Shown here: positions 9,148 through 17,993 of the stretch, in pieces | Layout of the letters: each line of letters opens with the position of its first letter | How positions within the stretch are numbered: position 1 is the stretch's first letter | Source: an uncultured Lachnospiraceae bacterium | Lineage (GTDB): Bacteria; Bacillota; Clostridia; Lachnospirales; Lachnospiraceae | Length of the DNA stretch: 64,000 bases | NCBI GenBank assembly: GCA_947172645.1 | Contig: CAMWBY010000002.1 | Span: 186,001-250,000, forward strand | Direction of reading: 5' to 3' | The notes under the pieces: model-generated | Database searches by the model: none | Told to the model about the DNA's origin: nothing | What the model saw: the letters and a program-made list of their open reading frames with translations, nothing else | Made by a program: the position numbers and the translations under genes

Positions 9148-9169
9148 GGTATTATTTTATTATCATACC
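9148..9169. promoter_or_regulatory. 22-base imperfect palindrome in a divergent promoter region
   Basis: Half-sites GGTAT and ATACC flank an AT-rich centre midway between the divergent genes at 9102 (minus) and 9322 (plus). It could be an operator for both, or chance in AT-rich DNA. Confidence 0.3.
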
Positions 9170-9257
9170 ATATTCTGCCCATTTCCGGCAATCAACACTC
9201 GTGAAAAGCAAAATGTGTTTTCCCAAAAGCCAGATACCCTCTTTAGGAACAGGATAC

Positions 9258-9286
9258 TTGCCTTCATGTGGCAATAATGGTAGAAT
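9258..9286 (+). promoter_or_regulatory. Predicted sigma-A promoter for the gene at 9322
   Basis: TTGCCT and TAGAAT are 17 bases apart. The -10 ends 35 bases before the ATG at 9322, which supports that start over the ATG at 9268 that overlaps the promoter. Confidence 0.55.
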
Positions 9287-9321
9287 ATGCTTTGATTTTG
9301 TCGAAAGGACACTCTTTACAA

Positions 9322-11664
9322 ATGAAAAAAATACAAATGAAAACACTGCAGCAAAAAAGCCCGTCGCGTTTTGCCATCGGGCTGTTGCTCATCAATCTTA
9401 TTCTGTTGTTAACTGCCTACGCCAACTATAAACAAGACGCCAATCTTCGGGACATAGCCCTATCAGATATGCAGCCATACGCCGAGGCGACAGAATCCGT
9501 CACTTTTCCTACGGATGAAAACCCTTACGGGGACATCGTAGTCAATTCTGACCCCGCCTCCGGTTACCATGGCCTGTCGCTGACCGGACCTTATATCACA
9601 CTGACCGCCGGAGAATATGACCTGGAAATTTCATATACCTCCTCTGAAGACGCCGTCTGCGAGATATACAGCGGCTCCGCCGTCAACGGTGACAATTCCG
9701 CCGGCCAAGTTCTGGCGACGGCCGATATGCCCGCCGGAAACGGCACATGCAAAGTGCGTTACACCGCCGGTTCCACGCTGCGCAACGTGGAATTCAAGAT
9801 ATACTATAACGGTGGGGAATTGCGGATACATTCCATTGCAAACCGCCGTACAGGAAATTTTACGGATTCTTTCGTCATACTTATCCTTATTTATACGTTT
9901 GAAGCCGCTTTCGTCCTGCTCCTGTACCGCTGTCAAAACTCCCTCACAGGAAACCTCTCTCCCTTGTGGAACTTTTGTCTGCTGACTGGCCTCGCCGTCG
10001 TTGCCACCATTCCGGTTATGAATGATTTCCAGGCCGTAAGCCATGATTACCTCTTCCACTATGGCAGAATCAACGGTATCGCCGAACATCTGCGCAACCT
10101 TTCATTGACCCATCCGGTCATGCGCATTTCTATGACGGAGCATAGCGGTTACGGGTATATCACGCCCGTCATGTATCCCCAATTGTTCCTGTATATCCCT
10201 GCGTTTCTTCGTTTAGCGGGGTGCTCTATGCTAAACGCATACAAGATTCTCATTTTTCTCACCAACTGTGCCACTGCATACATTGCGTATTTCTCTTACG
10301 CGCGCATTTTCCGCAGCAGACAGACAGGCATGCTCAGCGCTGCGCTCTATGTGATGGGAATCTACCGTCTGGCCGACATCTACACCAGAGGCGCATTGGG
10401 GGAATTTATCGCCATGGCCTTTCTGCCTCTTCTTCTCTACGGGATGTATGAAATCCTCTGCGGTGACTGCCGCAAATGGTATTATGCATTCCTGGGATAT
10501 ACCGGCGTTATCCAGAGCCACATCATCACGGTGCTGCTTGCCGCGGTATGCTGCTTTATCGCTGTGGTCTTCTGCCTGAAGCATCTCTGCCATGACAAGA
10601 AAAGAATTGTGGCCCTTCTGTCCGCCGCAGCCTCCACGCTGTTTTGTAATCTATGGTTTATTGTTCCTTTCATACAGTACAGCTGCCTGGACCTGAATGC
10701 AAACCAACCGGAAACGCGCCTTCATTTTACCGGTATATACTTATCACAGATGTTTGCTTCCTTCGTCTCCAACGGCAATCCTATGTACGAAACCGGGACT
10801 ACCGCCGGAGAAATGCCCCTGACCGTAGGAACCATCACCCTGGTGGGCATGGTCTGTTTTATCCACTACGCCCTGCATGCGCACGGAACCGCCGCGGAAC
10901 CCCGCAAAAAGGGCATTTACTGTCTGTTTGCAGGTACATTCGCCCTCTTTGCCTCTTCCGTCTATTTCCCGTGGCAAGCCATTACCTCCACAGAATTAGG
11001 CTCCCATTTCACGATACAGTTTTTATGCCGCCTACTCACTGTCGCCTGCCTGTTCTTAAGTCCGGTAACAGCCCTGGGACTGCGCCATATGATGTTCTCC
11101 ATAACAGCCCGCAGAAACAGCGCCTGTATCCTTGCCCTGACAGGCATCGTCCTGTTTACATCTTTTTATTCCATCGACTCTTGCCTGGAACAAGAAGGCG
11201 TAGGCAAAATTTACTGTGAAGTCATGGACAAAAGCGACCGTATGTATCTGCTTCGTTCCGCCAACCCGGATGCAATATCCTACGGGGGCACATTGACATA
11301 TTCCGAAGACTTGACCGTACAAGTACAAAACTATACGAAAGGAGATGCACAGCTTTACGCAGACTTGGATATAACGGGCAGTTCAGAGGATTCCTACATA
11401 GACGTTCCTCTCTTCTACTATCCCGATTACCACGCCAAGGACCAGGAAGGCAGGGAACTTGCCCTCACCGCAAGCCCGGACGGGCTAATCCGGCTGACCC
11501 CCTCCGACTCTTTGCAGAGCATTCATGTCTATTACAAAGAACCTGTGCTGTGGAAAATCTGCACGGCCGTGTCCTTCGTAACGCTGGTACTGCTGTGCAT
11601 AGTGCTATGCAGGGAAAAAATCTTTCCCGCCACACTTACTCCTCCGGATAGAAATCCGCTTTAA
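9322..11664 (+). CDS. Large polytopic membrane protein, PTPS-related / YfhO-like
   Basis: 780 residues from the ATG at 9322, chosen because an AAAGGA lies 11 bases upstream and an earlier in-frame ATG overlaps the promoter. Helix 1 is near residues 18-36, then comes an external domain of about 140 residues rich in Thr/Tyr/Gly that looks beta-sandwich-like. About ten more helices follow. The loop SHDYLFHYGRING resembles the acidic HD-loop of the so-called PTPS-related (PF10131) membrane proteins, which behave as GT-C-like enzymes. The C-terminus has a second external domain and a final helix. It stands alone on the plus strand, and its 3' end overlaps the convergent SGNH gene by 29 bases. Function unproven; lipid-linked sugar transfer is the best guess. 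Confidence 0.7.
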   Translation: MKKIQMKTLQQKSPSRFAIGLLLINLILLLTAYANYKQDANLRDIALSDMQPYAEATESVTFPTDENPYGDIVVNSDPASGYHGLSLTGPYITLTAGEYDLEISYTSSEDAVCEIYSGSAVNGDNSAGQVLATADMPAGNGTCKVRYTAGSTLRNVEFKIYYNGGELRIHSIANRRTGNFTDSFVILILIYTFEAAFVLLLYRCQNSLTGNLSPLWNFCLLTGLAVVATIPVMNDFQAVSHDYLFHYGRINGIAEHLRNLSLTHPVMRISMTEHSGYGYITPVMYPQLFLYIPAFLRLAGCSMLNAYKILIFLTNCATAYIAYFSYARIFRSRQTGMLSAALYVMGIYRLADIYTRGALGEFIAMAFLPLLLYGMYEILCGDCRKWYYAFLGYTGVIQSHIITVLLAAVCCFIAVVFCLKHLCHDKKRIVALLSAAASTLFCNLWFIVPFIQYSCLDLNANQPETRLHFTGIYLSQMFASFVSNGNPMYETGTTAGEMPLTVGTITLVGMVCFIHYALHAHGTAAEPRKKGIYCLFAGTFALFASSVYFPWQAITSTELGSHFTIQFLCRLLTVACLFLSPVTALGLRHMMFSITARRNSACILALTGIVLFTSFYSIDSCLEQEGVGKIYCEVMDKSDRMYLLRSANPDAISYGGTLTYSEDLTVQVQNYTKGDAQLYADLDITGSSEDSYIDVPLFYYPDYHAKDQEGRELALTASPDGLIRLTPSDSLQSIHVYYKEPVLWKICTAVSFVTLVLLCIVLCREKIFPATLTPPDRNPL

Positions 11665-12790
11665 TCAGCCGAATCGCATACTCCACATAAGTCTTCCTGC
11701 CTTCCGCCGTCAGATGTACGCCGTCCTCCAAACATTTGTCCGCAGTATACGCGTCAATGCCGCTCTCTTCCATGGCATTGAAGAAGATGACGTTGTCCCC
11801 TTTGTGTTGGTCAGCCACATAGCCTGCGCCCCTGGCGAAATCCACCATCGTGCCATATCCGTAATTGAGGCTGTAGGAATCTCCTAAAAAGGTGTCGCCG
11901 CTGAAAATCTGACAATAATGAGGCGCAATCAATAAAATCTTGGCATCCGGGAACCGTTCACGCAGAAGATGCACCGCCGTCTCCAACGCGCCCGAATAGG
12001 TATGCTCGGAATCGACCCCTATCGTACTGCCATCAGCCAGATATCTACTCTGGGCAATCTTACCGCTCAGGAAATCATTGATGCCGTATTCAATCACGAA
12101 ATAATCCGTCTTGTCAAAATCACATTCCTTCAGAATCTCGCCTGCCCGGTAGCCCTCGAAAATATCCGCGTTGATATTGCCCAGGATGGCGTTCACCACG
12201 CCAAGAAGGCCCCTGGATTCCCACTTATCGAAATCGGCCACCTCACCCGGCAGAAGCGCCGCGGTTGTGCCGCCCATGGCCATATTGTACACTTTGGCAT
12301 TGCAGGCGTCCGAGATAAGGGACGCCACGCCGCCTTCCTCACGGTCGCTGTCAATGATACTGTCCCCCATAAAGACAATCTGCATGTCATACTGCTTCTC
12401 ATCCTGCGCGGCCTGCCCTTCTCCCTCACCGGACTCTGAATTGGCCGACACCGAGGCTTGTGCATCCGTATCCTTGCTTTCTTGTGCATTGTCTGTATTG
12501 GTCAATGTCTTCTCCGGCTCCGCCTGGCTGCTCTTCTGTTCCTCGCCCGCCTCCTCGGCGGATTCCGTCCCCACGCTTGGGCCGCCCTTCAATTGGTTCC
12601 ATTCCGCTTTCAGTTCCTGCACCGTCTGGTGGTTCTCCTCTTCCAACGCAAGCCTTTCCTTTTCCATCCTAATCTGGGCCTGCCCGTAAAGTATCTCAAT
12701 AATCGCCAGAATACAGAAACCGATTAGAACAGTGAGAAGCAACACGCTGCTGCTCTGTTTTCCCCTTCTTACATGATTTCTATTATCCAT
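11636..12790 (-). CDS. Membrane-anchored SGNH/GDSL hydrolase
   Basis: 384 residues starting at the ATG at 12790, which has a strong GGGGAGG site; an upstream in-frame start lacks one. A single N-terminal helix (about residues 14-38) is followed by a coiled-coil segment rich in Glu/Leu (about 40-70) and a low-complexity acidic linker, which places the catalytic domain outside the cell. The SGNH blocks are present: FMGDSIID, a Gly-rich GGTTAA stretch, YGINDF, and the C-terminal DGVHLTAEG with the Asp-His pair. Compared with the lipoprotein at 497 it has the same catalytic layout but a different anchor. Likely an O-acyl esterase or transferase on surface glycan. Its end overlaps the gene at 9322-11664. 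Confidence 0.85.
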   Translation of the reverse strand: MDNRNHVRRGKQSSSVLLLTVLIGFCILAIIEILYGQAQIRMEKERLALEEENHQTVQELKAEWNQLKGGPSVGTESAEEAGEEQKSSQAEPEKTLTNTDNAQESKDTDAQASVSANSESGEGEGQAAQDEKQYDMQIVFMGDSIIDSDREEGGVASLISDACNAKVYNMAMGGTTAALLPGEVADFDKWESRGLLGVVNAILGNINADIFEGYRAGEILKECDFDKTDYFVIEYGINDFLSGKIAQSRYLADGSTIGVDSEHTYSGALETAVHLLRERFPDAKILLIAPHYCQIFSGDTFLGDSYSLNYGYGTMVDFARGAGYVADQHKGDNVIFFNAMEESGIDAYTADKCLEDGVHLTAEGRKTYVEYAIRLIKADFYPEE

Positions 12791-12875
12791 TGTTTCCTCC
12801 CCGCCTTTCCAAAAATTCTCCGGCTGTATGCATGGATATAACATTCCGGAATCCTGACATCCATTCCTGAAATCT

Positions 12876-12904
12876 TATATAAAACCTACATGACATGCTG
12901 CAAA
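12876..12904 (-). promoter_or_regulatory. Possible promoter for the SGNH gene at 12790
   Basis: TTTGCA and TATATA lie 17 bases apart on the minus strand, each matching four of six consensus positions, 85 bases before the ATG. This is a weak match. Confidence 0.3.
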
Positions 12905-13009
12905 GAACTTCTATTGTTAGCATACCACTTTTCTTTCTTTCTGAGTAGGTTGGTCACTGTTTTTTAACAAAAGATTCCATAAATCTTAAGAATTGTATTT
13001 TATTTCTAT

Positions 13010-13039
13010 TTGTAACCAACCCTTATTATAGTATATAAT
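13010..13039 (+). promoter_or_regulatory. Predicted sigma-A promoter for the gene at 13130
   Basis: TTGTAA, 18 bases, TATAAT (perfect -10). Transcription would start near 13046, only about 12 bases before an in-frame ATG at 13058 but about 84 before the ATG at 13130, which favours the latter as translation start. Confidence 0.6.
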
Positions 13040-13129
13040 TAAAAATTAGAAATATACATGACAGTCATCTACAAAAGAAAGGAATGCATCAGCAAAGCCT
13101 TCCGGCGGACTGTTGCAAAGGATTCGCCT

Positions 13130-14965
13130 ATGTCACTCGTTATTCAGGGCTCGCAGCCCGTTTCTATACAGTCCGCCCTGTCCAAAACAAGACGGCGCGG
13201 CGGTTTTATACATACTCCCCCCGCCTCTTCCTCCTGGAAATGGCGTCTTTTCTTTTTCATCTTCCTAATATTATTTTATATAATGGAAATCCTGTGGATG
13301 GAACCGGTGGACGGCATCAACGACGACTGGGGCATGTACAGCACGCTCTCCGGCGCCTATCTTGGCTCCCCTGACGCGCATGTGCTTTTCTTTCTATACC
13401 CTTTATCCTGGTTCCTCTCCAAACTATATGGCCTGTGCAGCTTTATCCCATGGTTTGGCATCTTCCAGCACGCAGTGCATATCGCCTGCCTGTATGCGGT
13501 CTACAGCCGTTGCATGCATATATTATGCAGACACGAATGCCCGGATGCTTTCTGGAAACCTGCTCTTACCATATGCTGTATCCTTTTTCTGATTATAGAC
13601 TTGAATGTACTCACCGAGGCGCAATATACCACCACAGCCGGGCTTGCGGCGGCGGCGGCCGTTTTCTATTTTATTACAACACGCAGCAACGTCTCCGTGC
13701 CAGCTTTTCTTGTCGGAAACATTCCCGCTTTTATATTTGCCTGGATTTCTTTTAGTATGCGCCAAAATATTTTTTACCTTATGCTTCCTATGGCGGGTAT
13801 GCTCTGGATTTCCAAGTGGATAGTAGCATACCGCAGCGGCTACGGACAGATAGCGCTTAAGCTCCTGGGGTTTGCCCTCATTCTCGGTTTAGGCATGGGA
13901 GCCCTCTACGGCTTGGACGCTGCCGCCTACTCAGACCAGGAATGGCGGGATTTTAAACGGATTAACCATTACAGGGAGCGGGTCGGGGATTTCTATACCT
14001 GGCCGGAATATGAGGAATGTGCCGACGCACTGGAAACGCTTGGCATCACGGAAGAAGATTATATGTACCGCCGGGCGGGCGCGCCCCACATTGGCTACGG
14101 GATGTCGGTGGACGACTGGAAGCAGATGCACGACATCGCCAGAGACTGCTATTATGCCCGCACCACCCCCACGGGCCGCCTGAAAAATATTCTTATCGGC
14201 GCATTCTCAGTCTTTCTCTATGAGGACGGTATGCAGCCGGCCAACGTGCTGGTGCCTCTGTTAACCCTGGCGGCTTTGTTGCTGATTCTTCTGCGCCACA
14301 ACCGCAGCGCCCTGCTCGTCTATATCCTTTATTTTATCGGCCGGACGGTGAGCTGGGGCTATGTGCTGTATGAAGGCCGTTTTCCGAAACGTATTATACA
14401 GCCCTTAATCACGATGGATTACGCTATCCTGTTTGGAATCCTCTTTGGGCTAAACCTCCTTCGGTCGGAACACGCCAAACGTTATCTCTTCATTCTGCCC
14501 GTCATCTTCCTGTTAAGCGCGGCGTCCCTTATCATGACCAAAAACAATGTGGACGCCAACTACCACGCCCATCAGGACACATGGGAAGAGCTGAAGGCAT
14601 ACTGCCACGCCCACCCGGACAATTTCTATATATGGACCTACAATTCCGGCACATTGGAAAATTATTGCGAATCGCCTTTTGACTTGACATTAGATACTTA
14701 CAATAACTTTATCTACACAAACTGGGGCGTAATTTTAAACCCCAACAGCAGGAAGAAGTTTACGCAGCATGGAATCGGAAATTACGGGCAGGATGTAATC
14801 GACAGCGAAAACACCTACTTTATCATGCAGGAGGCGCCCTACAACGATGAACATCCCGTCATCATGTATTTCCGCCACACCTATGACGCTGTCAGCGAGA
14901 CAGCCGACACTTTCACCGCAGGAGGCTCCAGATATATGGTATATCAGCTCCGGCCAAAGCCGTAG
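13130..14965 (+). CDS. Polytopic membrane protein, GT-C-type glycosyltransferase candidate
   Basis: 611 residues from the ATG at 13130, chosen because AAAGGA sits seven bases upstream; the longer form from 13058 (635 residues) begins almost on the predicted transcript start. A basic N-terminus leads to helix 1, then an external loop containing GINDDWGM, an acidic pair in the position expected for a GT-C catalytic Asp and similar to LVDDWEF in the protein at 5343-6884. About ten helices follow, then a C-terminal soluble domain of about 100 residues with many Tyr and Asn. It is a single-gene unit on the plus strand, convergent with the DUF6020-like gene 30 bases away. Donor and acceptor unknown. 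Confidence 0.7.
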   Translation: MSLVIQGSQPVSIQSALSKTRRRGGFIHTPPASSSWKWRLFFFIFLILFYIMEILWMEPVDGINDDWGMYSTLSGAYLGSPDAHVLFFLYPLSWFLSKLYGLCSFIPWFGIFQHAVHIACLYAVYSRCMHILCRHECPDAFWKPALTICCILFLIIDLNVLTEAQYTTTAGLAAAAAVFYFITTRSNVSVPAFLVGNIPAFIFAWISFSMRQNIFYLMLPMAGMLWISKWIVAYRSGYGQIALKLLGFALILGLGMGALYGLDAAAYSDQEWRDFKRINHYRERVGDFYTWPEYEECADALETLGITEEDYMYRRAGAPHIGYGMSVDDWKQMHDIARDCYYARTTPTGRLKNILIGAFSVFLYEDGMQPANVLVPLLTLAALLLILLRHNRSALLVYILYFIGRTVSWGYVLYEGRFPKRIIQPLITMDYAILFGILFGLNLLRSEHAKRYLFILPVIFLLSAASLIMTKNNVDANYHAHQDTWEELKAYCHAHPDNFYIWTYNSGTLENYCESPFDLTLDTYNNFIYTNWGVILNPNSRKKFTQHGIGNYGQDVIDSENTYFIMQEAPYNDEHPVIMYFRHTYDAVSETADTFTAGGSRYMVYQLRPKP

Positions 14966-14995
14966 AGCAGCCCCGGCGCAACACCCCTTTTACCC

Positions 14996-16918
14996 TTACT
15001 CCGGCTGTCCCCCGTCCACGGCTGTCGTCCCAAGCAGGACAAGCGCTGCCACGGCTAACATCACCGGATAGAGATACCTCACAAGCACGCAGGGCGCAAG
15101 CAGAAGCGTCCCCGTTAACGCCAGTGCATAGACTGCCGGAAGAAGCAATTTCCACCGCCTAAGGCCAATGCAGCAGACACAGTAATAGAACAACAGCCAA
15201 CAATAGAAGGCGGGCTGCATCACCAGGGAAAGCGGCGGCAAATACTTCCACAGCGCGTCCCCTCCTGCAAAATAGCGGTAAAACGCCTGCAAAAACTGCA
15301 GTTTCTGGTGCCTTTCATACCCCGGCACAAGGGCTTTAATATATTCCTGTTGGTCACTGGGGTAAGTAATTTGCAGGTACCCTTTGGCATAAGAATAAAT
15401 ATCATACAGGTATGTGCTGTCTTCCAGATACCACATGCCTTTATTTTTTAATAAAAACGCCCTCATATATTCTCCGGGATATCTGACGCCAAGGCTTACC
15501 CACTCCTTCGCCAATGCCCGGAGCGCCTCTCTATCGTTAGGAATGTCCCTCTTGCTTCGGTCCGCAATGGCAGGTACATACTCCGGCACATTGCCCTCTC
15601 CCCAGACAGCTGAAATCCTTTCCCTGTCCAGTCCGTCCAGGTCTTCCCCGTGATATGCCGCAACCCGCGCAATCTGTTGGGCCGGAACGCTGAGCATTTC
15701 CCTGGCGTAGGTGGTGTTGGAAGCATGTACCGCCGCCGCCATTCCCGTGCTCACAAGCGCATACAACACCAGGGCAGACACGTGCACTGCCGCCGTCTTC
15801 CAGAAGAATTTTCTGTCATTCCCTTTCCCCCGGTATAGGACAGCACTGGCCGCCGCCGCATAACACAGCCACGCATAGATACTGTTGTTGCGAAACAGAA
15901 GCAAAAACACGGTCACCACAAGATACGCAGACAGCCATTTCACATCCGCATCCTTATTTCCGTCCCTTGTAACCATATCCCACACAAACACCGTAAAAAC
16001 CATCACAAGGACTCCGTAAACCGTATCTTTCGTGATGGAAACCGCCAACATACCGTGGGTAGGATAAAAGGCTGCGGAGAGGACGAAGAAATAGCATAAT
16101 AATCTATGGACGCCCTTTTTGCGCAGGAACACATAGACATAGGCAAAGCACCCCGCAACTATCATCATCTGTACAATCGTATATACCGCCAGCCCCGCCC
16201 GGTCCGCATTGCGTACCCCCGAAAGAATCTCTCCGATTTTCAGGCTCACAGAAAGCATCAAAGTGTGTATCAGCGGATGGTGGGTGGTGTAGCCGCTGAC
16301 CTTAATCTGGTCTAACTGCGGAATCACGTCATAAGCCATAATCGCCGGATAATACGCCGCAAAAGGAATCAGAAACCCGCACAGAATTACCCCGTAAGCG
16401 GCAAAAAAGTATCTCCATACCGGAAAACCGCTGTCCTTTGGCGCCACCCTGGACCTGCGCCCAAATCCGCTCCACGCCATGTGCCCGCCACATGCTTCCG
16501 CCTTCTCTCCTGCCCCTTTCCTCCGTGATAAGACCCAGGCAAACAACATATTCTGGACGCCGTAGGCAAGCGGCGTAAGGCATAAAACCCACCCGCAAAG
16601 CTCCAGTCCTCCTACGCACCCGTCCATGCCCGGCACGCTCACATACATCCCATACACTTGGGATGCAGTAAAAAAGAGCGCTAAAACCGCTCTCACCCAC
16701 ACAGAAAAAAAGGCTTCTTTCATAAACAAAGCCTTTTTGTAAACGCCATATACGCCAAACAGGACGGCAAGATAAAATATACCGAAAGTGTACGGCATAC
16801 CACATGCATGACAAACCATAACAATGCGGCATACCGCCCAAGCCGCGGCTGCCAATACCGCCAAGTTGATTACCGATGCGCTGTCCCTGTCTTTCATCTC
16901 CGTCAGATGCTTGTCCAT
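14996..16918 (-). CDS. Polytopic membrane protein, DUF6020-like
   Basis: 640 residues with about twelve helices. The stretch YPAIMAYDVIPQL followed by TTHHPLIHT, and the later GMLAVSITKDT, are features I associate with the DUF6020 family of Firmicutes membrane proteins; the name is from memory. The Asp and His residues in those loops are candidate catalytic positions. It begins 21 bases after the stop of a GtrB-like glycosyltransferase on the same strand, so the pair probably forms a donor-synthase plus GT-C unit: the GtrB-like enzyme makes a polyprenyl-phosphate sugar and this protein transfers it outside. A terminator-like hairpin lies inside the first 220 bases of the gene. Confidence 0.75.
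   Translation of the reverse strand: MDKHLTEMKDRDSASVINLAVLAAAAWAVCRIVMVCHACGMPYTFGIFYLAVLFGVYGVYKKALFMKEAFFSVWVRAVLALFFTASQVYGMYVSVPGMDGCVGGLELCGWVLCLTPLAYGVQNMLFAWVLSRRKGAGEKAEACGGHMAWSGFGRRSRVAPKDSGFPVWRYFFAAYGVILCGFLIPFAAYYPAIMAYDVIPQLDQIKVSGYTTHHPLIHTLMLSVSLKIGEILSGVRNADRAGLAVYTIVQMMIVAGCFAYVYVFLRKKGVHRLLCYFFVLSAAFYPTHGMLAVSITKDTVYGVLVMVFTVFVWDMVTRDGNKDADVKWLSAYLVVTVFLLLFRNNSIYAWLCYAAAASAVLYRGKGNDRKFFWKTAAVHVSALVLYALVSTGMAAAVHASNTTYAREMLSVPAQQIARVAAYHGEDLDGLDRERISAVWGEGNVPEYVPAIADRSKRDIPNDREALRALAKEWVSLGVRYPGEYMRAFLLKNKGMWYLEDSTYLYDIYSYAKGYLQITYPSDQQEYIKALVPGYERHQKLQFLQAFYRYFAGGDALWKYLPPLSLVMQPAFYCWLLFYYCVCCIGLRRWKLLLPAVYALALTGTLLLAPCVLVRYLYPVMLAVAALVLLGTTAVDGGQPE
16705..16738 (-). terminator. 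Terminator-like hairpin inside a coding region
   Basis: In the sense direction of the gene at 14996-16918, a perfect 10-base stem (AAAAAGGCTT with AAGCCTTTTT) and a 12-base loop run directly into seven consecutive T. It lies about 180 bases after the start codon. The stem is AT-rich, so efficiency may be modest. Confidence 0.35.
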
Positions 16919-16939
16919 ATCTATGACCTGTCCCTATTC

Positions 16940-17875
16940 TTATTCGGTCTTATTGACCCGTCTGGTCACTAACGTCAGCCGATACTCGAAATCCCTCCGG
17001 TTCTTCAAAGCCATGTTGGACAGAATCAGCCCTGCAAACAGTGACTGGACTGCCGCAAGCCCGATAAACCCGCAGACAAACAACGTAGGGAACCGCAGTA
17101 CCAGGCCCGTCTCAAAGTAGGCAAACAGAATGGGAATAAACAGAATCACCGCTATCACCGTCAGAATCACCGAACACACGCTGAAAAAGCCCATAGGCTT
17201 ATAGTCTCTGTACAGTTTCAAAATCGTGTGCAGTACTTTAAATCCGTCGGAAAAGGTATTCAGTTTCGACTCGCTCCCCTCCGGCCTGTCACGGTAGTCC
17301 ACAATCACATTCTCAATCTGCATATTGTTGTAGACCGCATGGATTGTCATCTCCGTCTCAATCTCAAACCCAGTGGATAACACAGGGAAAGTCTTGACAA
17401 ACCCATAGCTGAAAGCCCTGTATCCTGTCATAATATCCTTAATCTCGCACTTAAACAGCCTGTTGATGCTGCTGCGCACGATGGTATTGCCGAAATTATG
17501 GAAGGGTCGCTTATTCTCCGTAAAATAAGTGGATGAAAGCCTGTCGCCCACCACCATATCCGCATTGTGGTTTAAGACCTTGTCCGCCATCTCCCTTGCA
17601 TACTCCATCGGGTAGGTGTCGTCCCCGTCTACCATAATATAACATTCCGCCTCAATTTCCCGGAACATACGGCGCATCACATTGCCCTTGCCCTGCATAT
17701 ACTCATGCCGGATGACCGCTCCCGCCTCTTTCGCCAGTTCCACGGTTCGGTCCCTGGAATTGTTATCGTATACATAAACCACCGCCTCCGGCAATGCCTG
17801 CTTCGCATCCCGGACAACCTTGGCAATCGTCTTCTCCTCATTATAACACGGAATCAGAACAGCTATCTTGTCCAT
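16940..17875 (-). CDS. GtrB/DPM1-like polyprenyl-phosphate glycosyltransferase (GT2)
   Basis: 311 residues from the ATG at 17875; an upstream GTG at 17896 is less likely because it overlaps the purine-rich GGAGAGG site. The GT-A fold opens with VLIPCYNEE, the metal-binding motif is VDGDD at about residues 82-86, and the family signature for stored membrane enzymes is followed by two C-terminal helices (about 222-248 and 256-282). Such enzymes move a sugar from a nucleotide to undecaprenyl phosphate. The next gene, 21 bases on, is a DUF6020-like membrane protein that could be the partner transferase. The gene is preceded by one of three promoter-plus-hairpin modules in the window. Confidence 0.88.
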   Translation of the reverse strand: MDKIAVLIPCYNEEKTIAKVVRDAKQALPEAVVYVYDNNSRDRTVELAKEAGAVIRHEYMQGKGNVMRRMFREIEAECYIMVDGDDTYPMEYAREMADKVLNHNADMVVGDRLSSTYFTENKRPFHNFGNTIVRSSINRLFKCEIKDIMTGYRAFSYGFVKTFPVLSTGFEIETEMTIHAVYNNMQIENVIVDYRDRPEGSESKLNTFSDGFKVLHTILKLYRDYKPMGFFSVCSVILTVIAVILFIPILFAYFETGLVLRFPTLFVCGFIGLAAVQSLFAGLILSNMALKNRRDFEYRLTLVTRRVNKTE

Positions 17876-17917
17876 TATCTTCTTCTGCCTCTCCACATAT
17901 CTTCGTAAAAATGTTTT

Positions 17918-17946
17918 TGAGCTATGCTCATTTTTTTATTTTATCA
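17918..17946 (-). promoter_or_regulatory. Extended -10 promoter followed by a 5' hairpin (module copy 2)
   Basis: On the minus strand an extended -10 (TG-A-TAAAAT, 17938-17946) is followed by a run of A and then the hairpin TGAGC-ATA-GCTCA (17918-17930), at about the expected transcript start. A -35 element is not convincing. The same order is found at 32791-32818 and 40091-40115. Read on the plus strand, the hairpin is followed by seven T and could also act as a weak terminator. Confidence 0.45.
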
Positions 17947-17993
17947 CATAATCTCAGCCATTACTATTTTTTTATGAAAAGATTTCATGGCCC

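Noticed and set aside
13058..13129. N-terminal extension of the gene at 13130
   Set aside because: It begins at the predicted transcript start and has no ribosome site; AAAGGA is placed for the ATG at 13130.
17918..17937. Terminator for the plus strand
   Set aside because: A five-base stem and seven T fit, but no plus-strand gene precedes it; the shared promoter-hairpin arrangement on the minus strand explains it better.
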